A stretch of DNA of 64,000 nt from the NCBI GenBank assembly GCA_963513935.1, contig OY740776.1:9516724-9580723 (forward strand), given 5' to 3'. This stretch comes from Aphrophora alni (taxonomy: Eukaryota > Arthropoda > Insecta > Hemiptera > Aphrophoridae). Of the stretch, positions 1 through 12,637 are shown in pieces. The first letter of the stretch is position 1. Every line of letters starts with the position of its first letter. The position numbers were made by a program, and so were the translations under genes. The notes under the pieces are model-generated. The model made no database searches and was not told the DNA's origin. It saw only the letters and a program-made list of their open reading frames with translations.

Positions 1-3000
1 GCCTAAATAATAATTAATAAATTATTTTTAGATGTCGCCGAAGTGTAAGTAGTTGAATAGCAGCTGTTCGATCACCCAACATTCATGTTTGAATCCATCT
101 ATTGTTTGTATCTATTTACTGTCAGCATTACTTTGTGTATCTGAAATGAGTACAGAAGCTGAAGAACATTTAAGATCTAGAAGTTGGCAGATTACATAGG
201 CCCAGTACTCAGTATCGTCATGCATCATTTTGAAGTCATGTCAAGGTGACGCGCTAGTGGGGGCAAGTGTACACTCGCTGCAATCATCCAAATGATGCTG
301 AATGGCTCACTGTATGCTTTGGTCAAGAACTTTGCTTTTTATGTAATTTTTTTAATTACTTAAAAAAAAAAAAAAAATGTGTTGATATAATTAGCAATTT
401 TAATTCATTCTTTTTCTTCCAAATTAGGATACATGATTTTGGTCATTTCCATCCACAGAGTTTGTTTTTTGTTCAGGTCTTTATATTCTTCCAAAGAAGA
501 TTTCCATAAAATAGGACGCTCTCTTACTTCATTTTAAAAAATAAAATTTCGGTATAGAATTCTCATCCAGTTCACTTTACAATTTCCATCACTTCTACTA
601 CAACACATAAAAAAAAGCCAGTGAACTCCACTCAGCCCAGTACTAACTGAAGTTTGAGTACTGTACACTGCTCCATTTGCTTTCATGTTTTGACAAGATG
701 CCAAGCGTTAGCATCACCGCTGCATTTGTTAGAAACTGCCATCACTACTAAATTGGACATGGAACTGACACTAATGCGTTAGTCGATCTTGTATTGCTCC
801 ATTTACTCCAATGTGTCGTATAATCACGGTATTACCTTGACACACCGCCAAAGTGACGCATGACGCTGAAATGTACCAGCCCTTAGAAGTGTATTGAATG
901 ACAGTGACCTCAAATTTTTAGATTCATCGGAAAATGAACAATCTTATTTTGAATAAATTATGACACAGATTATGACCCAATTGGACTTTCAACTTCTAAT
1001 AGTTTTCCAACTTTAAGTCATTTTGAAGCAAACATTAAGTCTGGTTTAATATCCCCAAGAATGGCATTTAATCTTTGATGTTAACAAAACGCACCTAGAA
1101 ATTGCAGAACATATACTTCGAAAATATGAAGCATTAGGACGTAGAAGACAACTGATCTTCGGCTCAGTTGTGACCTTTGAAGCGACAAGCAACCTAACTA
1201 AGAAAATCCTGACCCTAACCAAAGGAATAGACATGAGCTAGTTCGGAAATTTTAAGAAGTACATGAAAAGTCTTACAGGATGAAGTGTCTAGGGCGTAAC
1301 ACCCACTTCTATATAATATTAATAATAAACTACATAGCATTCTTGTTGGTTTTCAGACAAATAGACTTTAGAAAAACATTGTCCAAAAATACTAAAAACA
1401 ATCTATTGGTTTATTTTCTCCTGGGATTTATTATCTCGTGTAAAAGGGATCCTGCCTAAGGCCTGAAGTACGGAGCTACCAAGTTGGGTTAAATATTTTA
1501 TGATTAGAAAAATCATAATTGCTCAAGTGAAAATGAATACATGGAGATTTTAATCAAAACTTAGTTCAATGTGTAGGCTCTATGGAAACTTTATCTAAAT
1601 GTATAAATAAATTGTAAATATAACTCTGTAGGTATACATAATTTCCCGTAAATAGTGTGAGAGGTGGTTTTGGTTGTCATCTTCCTCAAAATACAGGTTC
1701 AAGAGTTAACAATTGGGCAATACAATATCCGAGAAAAGTCAGTCAGGGTGTATTTCTATTTAGACCAAATTTTCCATGAACCTTAATATTACTTTACATG
1801 ATGTAGCCTCTGTTACATTGGTAAGTTATCTTCACGTTCCATCAAAATTTGTACAAATTTGGTAGACCTGTGTTAACAACTCCATTAAAATTTTTTTAAT
1901 TTACTTATTTATTTTTTAAAAATCGATAATGGCCAAATCAATTATTTAAAGATATTGGCGACGGATACCTTTTGAAAGGGTCTTTAGTGGCTAAAGTTTA
2001 GACAAAACTATCAAAATAGTCCGAAAGTTTTGAAGGGTAATGTGGAATGAATTGCAATAACTTATACAAAGCCTGTAGGACAACCATGAGTGATAACTGT
2101 CATTTTTTGGTTTATAAATTCTACTAATTTGTTTAATAGTTTGGTTAAAGCAAATTTTGTGAATTTAGTCTGAGCTCTACTCTTGTAGAAGATGAATTTT
2201 ATGTTGTGAGAAATTTATCGTTTAGGTTGTGTGAATAATTGTAATTACATTTTTGGTTCCAACTGTCACCATTTCAAGTATCACGAACTTGTTTAATTCG
2301 TCCATGCCAGTCTGTGTGTTCATGTTCTCATATTTGTGGGGCCTTGTGTGTACATTTGCCTCTGTACTCTGGGTTCGCCACGAATTGAGGGAACAAGGCC
2401 CATAGTTTTTAACTACAGAATTAAGTTATAAAATGAATAATAGACACGACTTACAAAAATGCTCCACAACTGAGTTTTATGCACAATGGTGATTCTGGGG
2501 CCATCATGAACAAGGCTGTAATGTGCTAGACATTTCAGTTGTGGTGGAGGGTTATGGAACTACAAATAGGTTTCTATACCAATATGTCATGTACACTTTG
2601 AGGAGATGAGAAAGTTGTAGACTGGAGGTGTCCTTTTAAAAGTCATTTCCTGCTGCTACATCCGAAGTTGAAAATCAACGAACCATAATTATTTTATTCA
2701 TCACCTATTGAATATAATTCAGATCACTATACTATGTCCCACGAATCATGCCCGTTGAGTGGACAATAGCCTACAGCAAGTGTAGCACGTGATTATCAAT
2801 TCGAACACCCCCCACTTAAGGCTACAATGCTTAAGAGTTTCATAAATAAGTAGTTTTATTGTGTTTGCGTAGTTTTTTATGAGTTAAACGATAGATTTTT
2901 TTTTGGTTTTAATAATTTAAATATAGGTTTAGTCTAAATGATACATTAATATTACGTCAGCGGTACTAACATATTTATTTTTAAACTTTTTATTCCTTTA

Positions 3001-4701
3001 GTAGTAATTTTTAGTACCCCTGTAATATTAGTAATAACCCTGTAGAAATATAAATATTATTTTTTAATTAAAGTTTTTATTTCAATTTAAGGAGAAGGAT
3101 TTATTATATTTATTTATTTAGTCGGAAAAAATAGTATTTTCATTGAGAAATTTGTGATGAACTGTTTACAAGGAAGGAAAGCAGCTATGAGTGAAGTTTG
3201 CTTTTAAATTATGCTCTTTGCAACTGTGATGTAAATTGAAATGCACTATCTATGATTTTTTTTCGAGCGCTTTAAAGGAATGTAACTGCAGAAGAATCGC
3301 GGTCCCAAACGCTGTCAGAGCGGGGAAACGAGGTGGCAACCCTGCACGGTCCCTACTGGTTTCTTTGAGATCAGGCTGTCTACTGGTGTTCCCCTCAACA
3401 GACTTAACTCTTGGAGGTTTGGATAACTTTTCTTCTACTGTCGATCCTAATTGTGTGTATTTTTTATTCTTCAATGCTCATAATTTCTGGTACTATAAAG
3501 AATAGTTTTTTTTAGTTATACGACTTTAAATTTTAAAAAAAAATTTTTATCTATCTTATTGTCATAAAATAAGTTTCTATATCAACCGATATTATACAAT
3601 TCTAACTTATATAATGAATAGAGAATATTTATGTATGGCATGAAACATCTACATCGATATATATATATATATTTATATAATGTATTAGTTCCGAGTTTAA
3701 CTAAGCTAAATAAATATATAATATCTGTCCACTTATTTAGTTTTATTTATTCATTTAACGACCTATAGCTCAAACAGTGCAACAGATTTTGATCAAATTT
3801 AGTAAGTAATATAACTAAGAGAGTATGTTGTTGTTTTTTAATAATTTAACATTTTGCATAAAACTATAAAACAAAATTTTCATTTATAAGAAAGACTTTA
3901 CAATTTTGTTTCAAATTTCCTTAACTGTCGACCCAAAAAGCTCAAATAAAAATTATCAGTGGCCAAAAATTCACGCTTTGAAGTTTTGTAAAAAAAGAAG
4001 CTATGGATATGTTTGAAATGTAGGATTTCTCAAAATTTAGTCAACTATTTTCTTAAAGTTTTAATACAATATGTAAATAAGAAACTTAAACCATTAAGAT
4101 AACCTTTAAATAAAGGATACTTACAGTTTAACCAACTTGAAATTTGGCCGCTGTGGGCTTCGTATTGCTTTTTCACGAATTATTCGTAAACCGCAATTTA
4201 AGAGTTTAAAAAAAAAAAACTAATACTAACTGGAGTTTTTAGAAAAGACTATGAATGCTTATACTTGTTTAGGGTTATTATTGTAAAATACATGAGTGAA
4301 AAAGTTTTTGAAATATTTTTATATAACTTTTTTTGTTATTTATTTCACTGGATTAATTTACTTGAACTGTGACTGATATCCTAAATACCAAAAAATAATA
4401 ATAAATTGTGACATTTTGTGTTAAATTTTACAGCTAATAATCTGATTAGTTCTTTGTTTAGCAAATAGTCCTAGGCTTAATTGAAAATAGAATAGATCTA
4501 CTGGATAACAGGACTATAAATAGTGGTATATTATTTGTGTTTTACCAGACACGTAGACAGAGCAAAACTGTTAAATTAAATATTTTTAAGATGGTAAATT
4601 ACTTCAGATCATAGCACCTACAATTTTATAGAAATTTCTGTACTTAACCCTCCAACCGGCAATGTTAATTGTCTTGAAAATTCTTCGTTTGTTTAAAAAT
4701 T
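1..4701. other. AT-rich stretch without a recognisable gene
   Basis: I see no convincing gene here. Two patches look mildly coding. Positions 900-1076 on the plus strand contain short open pieces (for example a segment reading NYDTDYDPIGL) broken by stops, possibly a decayed transposon N-terminus. Positions 3250-3474 on the minus strand are open for 74 codons and clearly GC-richer than their surroundings, with no domain I recognise. A short (AT)n run lies near 3657-3675. The rest is AT-rich intergenic or intronic DNA. Confidence 0.5.
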
Positions 4702-5792
4702 AATAAAATATATTATTTGTATACAAAACCTAACTTATAAGACATCATTTTACTCAGGAAGATGCATAGAATTCATCTATGTAATAAAAAAAAAATTTTT
4801 GAAACGGTTTTGGAGTAAGTATGTTAGATGTCAAAAATGATATTAACTTTTTTTCAGAAAAATCTGTATCACCCAAAATCAATAGCTTACTACCTATTTC
4901 TAAGATATACACAATTTTTGTGTTTTATTTGTGAATATATTTAGGAAAAAATATATATAAATTTGTTACATTTTAAAAATGTAAAAAAATATTTTACGTA
5001 AAAACTGAATTTTCTCTTTATTTTTTCCAAAAAAACATTAAAAATAGTAAAATATATTTTATACAGAACTTCTATATATCATTATGTCCAGAAAGGTGCA
5101 TAGAATGTAGGTGTGTAGTAAAAAAAAAGTTAGATGTATCAAATTTGGAGTTTTTTGGTCAAATACCAAAAAATCTAAGAGTAACGGAGCAGAAATTTCA
5201 CAGAAATGGTGATCAAAAACATACTAATATATTTTTTAAAATATATTTATAATATAAATAAAATATATTATTTGTATACAAAACCTAACTTATAAGACAT
5301 CATTTTACTCAGGAAGATGCATAGAATTCATCTATGTAATAAAAAAAAAATTTTTGAAACGGTTTTGGAGTAAGTATGTTAGATGTCAAAAATGATATTA
5401 ACTTTTTTTCAGAAAAATCTGTATCACCCAAAATCAATAGCTTACTACCTATTTCTAAGATATACACAATTTTTGTGTTTTATTTGTGAATATATTTAGG
5501 AAAAAATATATATAAATTTGTTACATTTTAAAAATGTAAAAAAATATTTTACGTAAAAACTGAATTTTCTCTTTATTTTTTCCAAAAAAACATTAAAAAT
5601 AGTAAAATATATTTTATACAGAACTTCTATATATCATTATGTCCAGAAAGGTGCATAGAATGTAGGTGTGTAGTAAAAAAAAAGTTAGATGTATCAAATT
5701 TGGAGTTTTTTGGTCAAATACCAAAAAATCTAAGAGTAACGGAGCAGAAATTTCACAGAAATGGTGATCAAAAACATACTAATATATTTTTT
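4702..5792. repeat. Tandem duplication, period 555 bp, two near-identical 536-bp copies
   Basis: Positions 4702-5237 recur at 5257-5792 with an offset of 555 bp and essentially no differences that I can see; 19 bp of AT-rich sequence separates the copies. Each copy also contains a diverged internal repeat: the stretch around 4755-4815 (AAGATGCATAGAAT, then an A-run and a GGTTTTGGAGT-like segment) resembles that around 5090-5150. A third partial, diverged copy of the TGTGAATATATTTAGG segment lies near 5838. This suggests an old satellite-like family with one very recent duplication, or an assembly duplication. Confidence 0.9.
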
Positions 5793-8152
5793 GCAATTTT
5801 TTTTTAACCGTTACTTGAGATTTCTAATATATTAATTTGTGAATATATTTAGGGGAAAAAATAATAATATGTTACATATTCTAAATAAAAATGACGATTT
5901 TTCAAAAATTTGTATTCTGGCGCTTGAAGGTTAGGGTGACACGTCAAACTTTTAGGCATAATTAGTATTTTTCTAAAGCTAGGCCTAAAACAAAAGCGTT
6001 AGATTTTACTAATACAATATACTTTACAAAGAATAACACACATATTCACTTGTATACTCATATAAAACACTAAATATAAGAAAATATGCATATAGCCTAA
6101 AGTTACCATTGTTATTTATAGGTTATTCCATATACACACTCGAAATTCACTCAAAAACAAACTTTAGAAATAAAAACACATATATTGTAACTTGTATACA
6201 CAATTTGTATACACAAACCTTGAAAATAACAAAAATCTAATCCCAAAACCAATATGTGCCATGCCAAATATTACAGTTTTCACGTCAGACATTTGCTACG
6301 TTTGGACTACTTTGGACTTCAAAACAACAAATTCTTAGTAAGCATTTGGCTATATCAAGTGGTACCAACTTATAGAATGGAATTTCTCCTACAACATAGA
6401 GTAAAAAGACAAATAATTTTAAAAACAGAGAGATATGAACTTCGTCTTTTTGTAAAGAGCATCGAATGTCAAATGAATTTCTTGTCGTCAGGTTTATTCT
6501 ATGTTCAAGTACGAATATCTCTGGATCTGTTAGACGCAGAACAATTTATAATCTACGGTTAGAAAGAGAAACATGTGATCTATATAACAGTGTTTTAGTT
6601 GACTTAAATGACAGAAAAATAGAGTTGTAATCATATCAGGAAAAATGGAGCTGCGCTATACGAAAAGGCGCAGAGTTGAAATTACGATTTTACGCATCAA
6701 AAATATGTGAACTTCACCAATTTTTGGAATATTATTTATAACGTTTTGTGGTAATTTTTTTGCATGATATGCATCTACGGAACATTAGCTTTCCAACGGT
6801 ATTTTATTTATTGCGATGGGACAATTTTAAGTGGGCGTAACGTTGAATGGCAAAATACGTGATTAAGAGTTGGTGAAATCACTTGGGAGCACGTGGGCAA
6901 CCTACTGTAGGTCGCCGTGCCAGTTGCAGGGTTAACTGCTTGTACTTCGCTAAGAATTTGTAAAGTAAAACATTGTTTATGATAAAAAAAAATCTTCTCC
7001 AAGTTTGAGAGGTTGATTGATTACCTAACACATCATGAAAAACACAAAGCAACTTATCTAGTAAATTTGGTCATGTTACTAATATGAAACTTCAAACATC
7101 ATATACAGCATATATATGCGTGTTCTACAACACGATTTCAAACTTTGCACATAATATGCACAACTACAATCTATAACACTGTACACACAAACTTTTTTTA
7201 AGTGTATAAAAGGCTACACCATGGATAGGATATGCAGTGCAACATATATTTACAAAAAAAGAAGATAAAAAAGATCATTGTTCACACCTCACTGATGATC
7301 AATTAAATTTAATACAAAAAATAAGTAGACCGAAGTGTATTCCAAATTGATAGTGAAATGATAATGCACAAATCTACAATCACAGCATAGTTCAGATAAA
7401 ACGATGTAGTCTTGTTACCATGTGTGTTCTGCTATCAGAATTGAACACAACTTTTAGGTAACGATTTGTGTAATGATTACAGTGCATAACTATAATTAAA
7501 GGTAAACAAGATACTAGAAAAAATTTACACACCTTCGTTTCAGAGTGATGAAAATACTTGTTTCTTCTTAAACCAAACCCAACTTAAAGCTCAAAACTGT
7601 GTTAAATATTCTTTTCAATGTCACTTTCACTTGCCTTTTAATTTTACACGTGAGTGTTATCTGAAAACAGATTATACCTGAGTAAATAAAATATAAAAAT
7701 TGTAACTTATTATAGTTTATCTTTAACAAATCACTTTAACTATTGTCATTCAAGCAACGAATAACATATTTTAGATAATTGTGTCAAGATATGAACTCTA
7801 TTGCATTAAATGCCTTTTTACTAGTAGGCTATATTTTAAAAATCTGAGATTCTATTCAATATCAAGTTAAAAATTAAGTTCTCTTTAAAAGACCAAATTA
7901 AATATGCACAGATTTTGTTTTCATCAAAGTTTAGTAAAATAGTCGTACTTTAAAACCGATATTTCCAAGTTACATTTCTGGAGCCATTACATAACCTTTC
8001 CAAATGTTGGAAGATAACATGGATATACAATAAAGAATGTTGATTCCACTACCACAAAATGAACAAATATTGTAAACCCTATATAATGTATATCTAAAAT
8101 ACCCCTCCAAGGCTCACTTATAGAGACTATGGACTTGGCAGTTCCAAGGAAG
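5793..8152. other. AT-rich stretch without a recognisable gene
   Basis: After the partial repeat near 5838 no gene is recognised. A 102-codon plus-strand open frame at 6254-6562 shows no domain and has the composition of chance AT-rich sequence. A patch at 6640-6960 is less AT-rich and may be an old repeat. Confidence 0.4.
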
Positions 8153-8532
8153 TGTTAGGATTAGACACATACTAGAGTAGAAATATATAAATAATTAATA
8201 GAATTAGTAGTAATAATTATTATTTTAAGTAGAAACCATACATGAAACCCAGAATAGCGACAGGTATTGCGAAACAATTAAAAAAATGATGAAATGCTTA
8301 CCTAGCATGGGCAACCTACTTTGCAAGGCAGGTCGAAGCCATATAAGCGACGACTCAAGAGAAGTGGGGATCAATCGATCAACTGCGGGAGCGAGCATGT
8401 GAGAAGGAACGTTCGAGGCAGAACGAGGATCAGCCGTTGAAGCGGTCTGACAAGGGCACGAAGGTATTATTGGCGAGTTGGAGCTTCCAATAATACAAGC
8501 TGTAGTAGCGGCTTTTGCAGAACACAGAAAGG
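8153..8532 (+). repeat. Left LTR of the compact LTR element
   Basis: 380 bp, starting TGTTAGG, about 99% identical to 9470-9849. Identity stops at 8532, where the internal sequence begins TTACAGGCAACC. Confidence 0.8.
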
Positions 8533-8999
8533 TTACAGGCAACCTAGATAAAAAGAAGAAAACCAAAAATATTACAAAATACATGTGGATCATCATCCTT
8601 CCCCTAACCATTACCCTTACTTCCCATCAAAAGATTCCAATAATAATTTCAAATGGAGCACATTTCCAACCACTCCAAGCTGAACATATATACGAAGCAA
8701 CTATCCCATTAACCTACATATTTCCCTTATCTCCCATACAACATTTCCCAGTCACCATTGCCCAATCTCACTTATGTCTAGGAGCTGAAAACTCAACAGG
8801 ATGCCAGACAGCGAACGCACTGGAGAAACTAATGGCCAGTACTGAAGACATCCTACGAGCATCAGTCACGGAACACAAAAAAAAGGGCGCCATGAACATG
8901 CTAGAGCACAGAGGGCGATTAGCAGCATTGGGGACGTCTTTCATTGGTGTTGTGGAGGAGGAGATCATGCTGACCTGGTCAACACAGCATCAACATTAG
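8478..8999 (+). pseudogene. Env-like protein fragment of a retroelement
   Basis: A 173-codon plus-strand frame starts inside the left LTR. Its own protein-like part starts at a Met-Trp around 8584, followed by a hydrophobic stretch (IIILPLTITLT) that could be a signal peptide, a potential N-glycosylation site (AENSTG), and a predicted helical Glu/Lys-rich part. An insect retroelement env (F-like glycoprotein) fragment is my best reading, based on general layout and the LTR context rather than on a diagnostic motif. The frame ends early at 8999; coding-like sequence continues in another frame to about 9090, so one frameshift near 8935 is likely. The full transmembrane and fusion regions are not evident. 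This is a broken copy. Confidence 0.4.
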
Positions 9000-9469
9000 A
9001 AGACATCACAGCAGCAAATGTTTATGAGACAATCATGTTTTATTTAGTTAAGGGAAAAAGTAATAATTTAAACCTAAAAGATAGGTATGTTTAAAGTGCA
9101 GTTGTTGTAAAGTTGTTGCTTTAAAATGAAGTATATTAATTGCTAGGTTCAATGATTAAGATTTTCATATGTGATAAATGATTTTTTTGTTAATAAAGTT
9201 ATAAGAAGTTTTTGAGAAATATAATGTAGTTATAATGTAGTTGTTTAAAGCCATAGATAGTTTTTTTTTTCCCCCTTGAAAGAAGTAATATGATTTTTTT
9301 TCGTTGTAGTTAATAATATGGATATCGATTTTAACAATTATTATATTTTGTTTATGTATAAAGATGTATATAATGTCAAAACAAAGAATAATACGGGTAC
9401 CCGAAAGGGACTACTTTTCTTTTTGAGTTTTTTTTTGACATCGGGACGATGTCTCGAGGGCGGCGGAGT

Positions 9470-9849
9470 TGTTAGGATTAGACACATACTAGAGTAGAAA
9501 TATATAAATAATTAATAGAATTAGTAGTAATAATTAATATTTTAAGTAGAAACCATACATGAAACCCAGAATAGCGACAGGTATTGCGAAACAATTAAAA
9601 AAATGATGAAATGCTTACCTATCATGGGCAACCTACTTTGCAAGGCAGGTCGAAGCCATATAAGCGACGACTCAAGAGAAGTGGGGATCAATCGATCAAC
9701 TGCGGGAGCGAGCACGTGAGAAGGAACGTTCGAGGCAGAACGAGGATCAGCCGTTGAAGCGGTCTGACAAGGGCACGAAGGTATTATTGGCGAGTTGGAG
9801 CTTCCAATAATACAAGCTGTAGTAGCGGCTTTTGCAGAACACAGAAAGG
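9470..9849 (+). repeat. Right LTR of the compact LTR element
   Basis: Near-identical to 8153-8532 (differences near 9535, 9623 and 9714). It is directly preceded by the purine-rich tract at 9455-9468. The sequence after 9849 (GTGAGCAAATAG) differs from that after the left copy, which marks the end of the repeat. Confidence 0.8.
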
Positions 9850-10578
9850 GTGAGCAAATAGACAAAGTATCAACACGCATAATCATCAAAGTAAATATAT
9901 TAAATTCATTTCTTTAAATAGCTGGAACTATTCTGGGTTCATCATTTTGAATATATATATATGTTAAAGATTTCTATTTGTTATTTAAATAGTTGAATGA
10001 GTTAGGGAGATATGTTAATTCAGTTTAAAGTAATATTTGGAAAGTAATAATTGTAAAATAATATAAAGTATAGTATTCATTAACGCAAAACACTGAACCA
10101 CTGATTGAAAAGAACCCAATCCTATTAGAAGCCTGGCTAAATATCTATATTTTATTTCATGTAGCCATGTGTTAGATTCCTTGCTTTCATCTTTTCTATA
10201 AGGTCTCTTTATTTTATGTTCTTTTTCTATAAAGCGATGATGTCCAACAGTTGATATGTGAACATTAATGACTCTAATAAGCTAACAAGGGCTACACTGA
10301 TTATATGTTAAAATGAAATTCTTTACAGTATGGTAACTCAATAAATAAATAGATAGCTTTATAAAATCTAATGTAAGCTTCAGAAATACATATAAAGTCT
10401 TGTAGCCACCTAGGAAAATATCTTCCACCTAGGAAAATATTTCTATAAATGTCACATTTATTTTGTGTGCAACAAGTATTCTGTCACTCTTATACCAAAT
10501 ATAGTGTGAAATGTTACAACCTGAAATTATAAAACATCAAGGAATAAAATATGTATAGACTAAAAGCGTTACGTAATA
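9850..10578. other. AT-rich stretch without a gene
   Basis: No gene seen. A short direct repeat (CCACCTAGGAAAATAT) occurs twice near 10406-10441. Confidence 0.5.
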
Positions 10579-11551
10579 CAGGGTAAAACAAACTTATGAA
10601 AACCCCTCAATAACTTTAAATCCATTTTAGATAGAATTCTGTAACTTTCTGGATAATGTGTTGGTCAAATACGCTATCTTTTAAAGTACAACATAATTTC
10701 AACCCCTTCTTAGGGGGTGGCCCAAGGGTTGTGACTCAAATATTTTTAATGGAACACCCATTGTGTGTTGCATTATGTTAAAAGTCTCTTTAAAACAGAA
10801 AAATGGTGTAAATATTAGATTCTACAATACATGTATCCAAAATGGTGGCTCAATTGAAGTTTTGGTTTTTTAAAGAAATATTTTGGTATAGTAAGTAGTC
10901 AAGGAAATGTAGAGTTGCTAATAAATTAATTTTGTCATAATTAATCAAATCTTTATTAAATGGATATTATCAAATAAATTGAAAAAAAAAATCAATATTT
11001 ATTAACTTATTTGTTAACTTACAATCCAATTTAAAAGATGATCGAAATGTCCTCCTTCTGTTGTTTGACAGTGTGCCAGTCTGTTGTAAAATGATGATAC
11101 TGCATTATTTAACGAGTCGCCAGTGATAGTTTGTGCTGCTTCTTGAATTATTTTCTGTAAATCATTGATATTGTGCGGCTTATTATGGTAAACACTACTT
11201 TTTAAGTGGCCTCTTAGGAAATAATCCAATGGTGTCAAGTCGGATGATCTCGCTGGCCATTCTACTGCACCCTTTCATCCAATTCATCTTCTAGGAAAAA
11301 TTCATTTAAAATGTCATAACCGAATGCCAATATGAGATGGGGCACCATCTTGTTGAAACCAAATGTTGTGGAAGTTTGGGCCAGTCCCCAAGAAGGGGTT
11401 GAAATCTTGTTGTACGTCAAAAGATAGAGTTGTTGACCAGAGTAAAAGTCTAAAACAAATTCTTGCTTTTAAAAAAATTCTTGTTGACCAGAATTCTATC
11501 TAAAACAGATTTAAAATTATTGTAAGATTTCCAAACATTTGGTTCACGCTG
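10579..11551 (-). mobile_element. Non-autonomous Tc1/mariner-type element with long terminal inverted repeats
   Basis: The ends are CAGGGTAAAACAAA on the left and, on the opposite strand, CAGCGTGAACCAAA on the right, each flanked by TA (10577-10578 and 11552-11553), the target of the Tc1/mariner (IS630) superfamily. The two arms resemble each other as imperfect inverted repeats for well over 100 bp: TTTTAGATAGAATTCTG and TTTCAACCCCTTCTT are shared by both arms. The middle retains only the C-terminal end of a transposase on the minus strand. The element is therefore an internally deleted derivative. Confidence 0.7.
11014..11300 (-). pseudogene. C-terminal fragment of a DDE transposase (Tc1/mariner superfamily)
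   Basis: A 74-codon frame (11238-11014) begins at the TPLDYFLRGHLKS motif, which in this family follows the PxSPDLTPLDFF block next to the last catalytic acidic residue. The N-terminal continuation (11240-11400) is still recognisable but broken by frameshifts and stops. The fragment lies between the inverted arms of the 973-bp element, which it presumably once mobilised. It is non-functional. Confidence 0.7.
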
Positions 11552-11889
11552 TATAAATTTGGCAAATTGTAAACAAACAATGATAGATTAGTATTTTAAA
11601 TATGTCCCAATTATCAAAATACTATACTTCCCAGTTTTTAGTTTATGGTTGTCAGATGATCGTATTAATAATATGTGTTCGGGTTAATACTTTCGGTTAT
11701 TATAATTGCACCAACAAATCTTCCGAAGTAAAATAGCATATAGAATTTTACCAAAGGCCTTTTGTAAGTCCCATGATTCAATTATTATTAACAATTTATT
11801 TTTAAAAGATTTTTTATTCTGCAATGACAACTATTTGTGTAAAAGTAAAAACACTAAAGTTTTGAAATATTTCGTAAACACTAGTGAAA

Positions 11890-12248
11890 GTGACATTATC
11901 AATATAAAGATGGGTCTGGAATCTTTGAGCCAAAAACCAAGTATTCCGAAATCATAGGCAAGTATGCAAACATTTTTCATGTAGAATGTCACGCAATACA
12001 GAGATGTGTATAGTTCAACCTTGATTGAAAATATAGCACCATAGCTATCCTTTAGGACAGTCTAGCAATCATTAAAGTTCTGAGCTCTCTAATCGTCAGC
12101 TTTAAAATCATACAAGATTACCTAGAAATATTTAATGAACACTATACTGGTAACAACTCAGGTTGGGGTTTAGTGAGTATACCTTAGGAGAGCACTTGCA
12201 GTCCTATCGGGCGGTGGGGGGGGGGACAAAAAACAACAAAGTAACCCT
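11890..12248 (+). pseudogene. LINE RNase H relic, left part, interrupted by the hAT
   Basis: Plus-strand translation in shifting frames gives an RNase H pattern: a region corresponding to the strand after DGS, then DSLAIIKVLSS around 12058-12095 (the D-S-Q-A-A-I-K-A-L motif of LINE RNase H domains), followed by an amphipathic helix. The reading resumes after the hAT insertion at 15043 as LLWMPGHMG. Several stops and shifts make this a decayed I/R1/Jockey-type non-LTR retrotransposon fragment. A G10 run at about 12217-12226 lies near its end. Confidence 0.55.
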
Positions 12249-12637
12249 CAGACTTGCCAGCTTTGAATTTTGCCAAATACAGAGATTTTTAGCGAAGCAA
12301 TTTATTTTGTATCCTAACGATATTTTATTCATCAAGTGATAAACAGTTAATCATATACATGCAATATATAGTTTTAAAGTATACAATTAGGTCTGTGTAA
12401 ATATATTTTTAAATAGCCACTTAACATACAAACTATGCCAATCCTGTGCTGCTGCAATAACTTAGTTATTCACATAAGTTTTAGTCTCTATTAAACATTA
12501 TTTGTCTTTAGATGAAATACACACATACAAAAAAGTCTATTCACAAGTTTTTAAAGTAGCCTACACAGTTTTTAACAAAAATCTATTTACAAAATAAAAA
12601 TTATTTATATTTACACACTGTAGAACTTAGAAATTCT

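Larger units (their letters stand above)
8153..9849 (+). mobile_element. Compact LTR element with env-like internal region
   Basis: Two direct repeats of 380 bp (8153-8532 and 9470-9849) begin TGTTAGGATTAGAC and differ at only about three positions, so the insertion is recent. The internal region is only 937 bp. It contains an env-like open frame and ends in a purine-rich GAGGGCGGCGGAG just before the right LTR, as a plus-strand polypurine tract should. A 7-bp-stem hairpin (GACATCG-GGA-CGATGTC, 9436-9452) sits just upstream. No gag, protease, reverse transcriptase or integrase is present, and I found neither an obvious primer-binding site nor a clean target duplication. It is therefore a non-autonomous derivative of an env-bearing insect retroelement. 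Confidence 0.75.

Noticed and set aside
6254..6562. 102-codon plus-strand gene
   Set aside because: Composition typical of chance open frames in AT-rich DNA; no domain, no splice context.
8225..8611. Minus-strand 128-codon gene
   Set aside because: It lies inside the LTR and recurs in the second LTR; antisense shadow.
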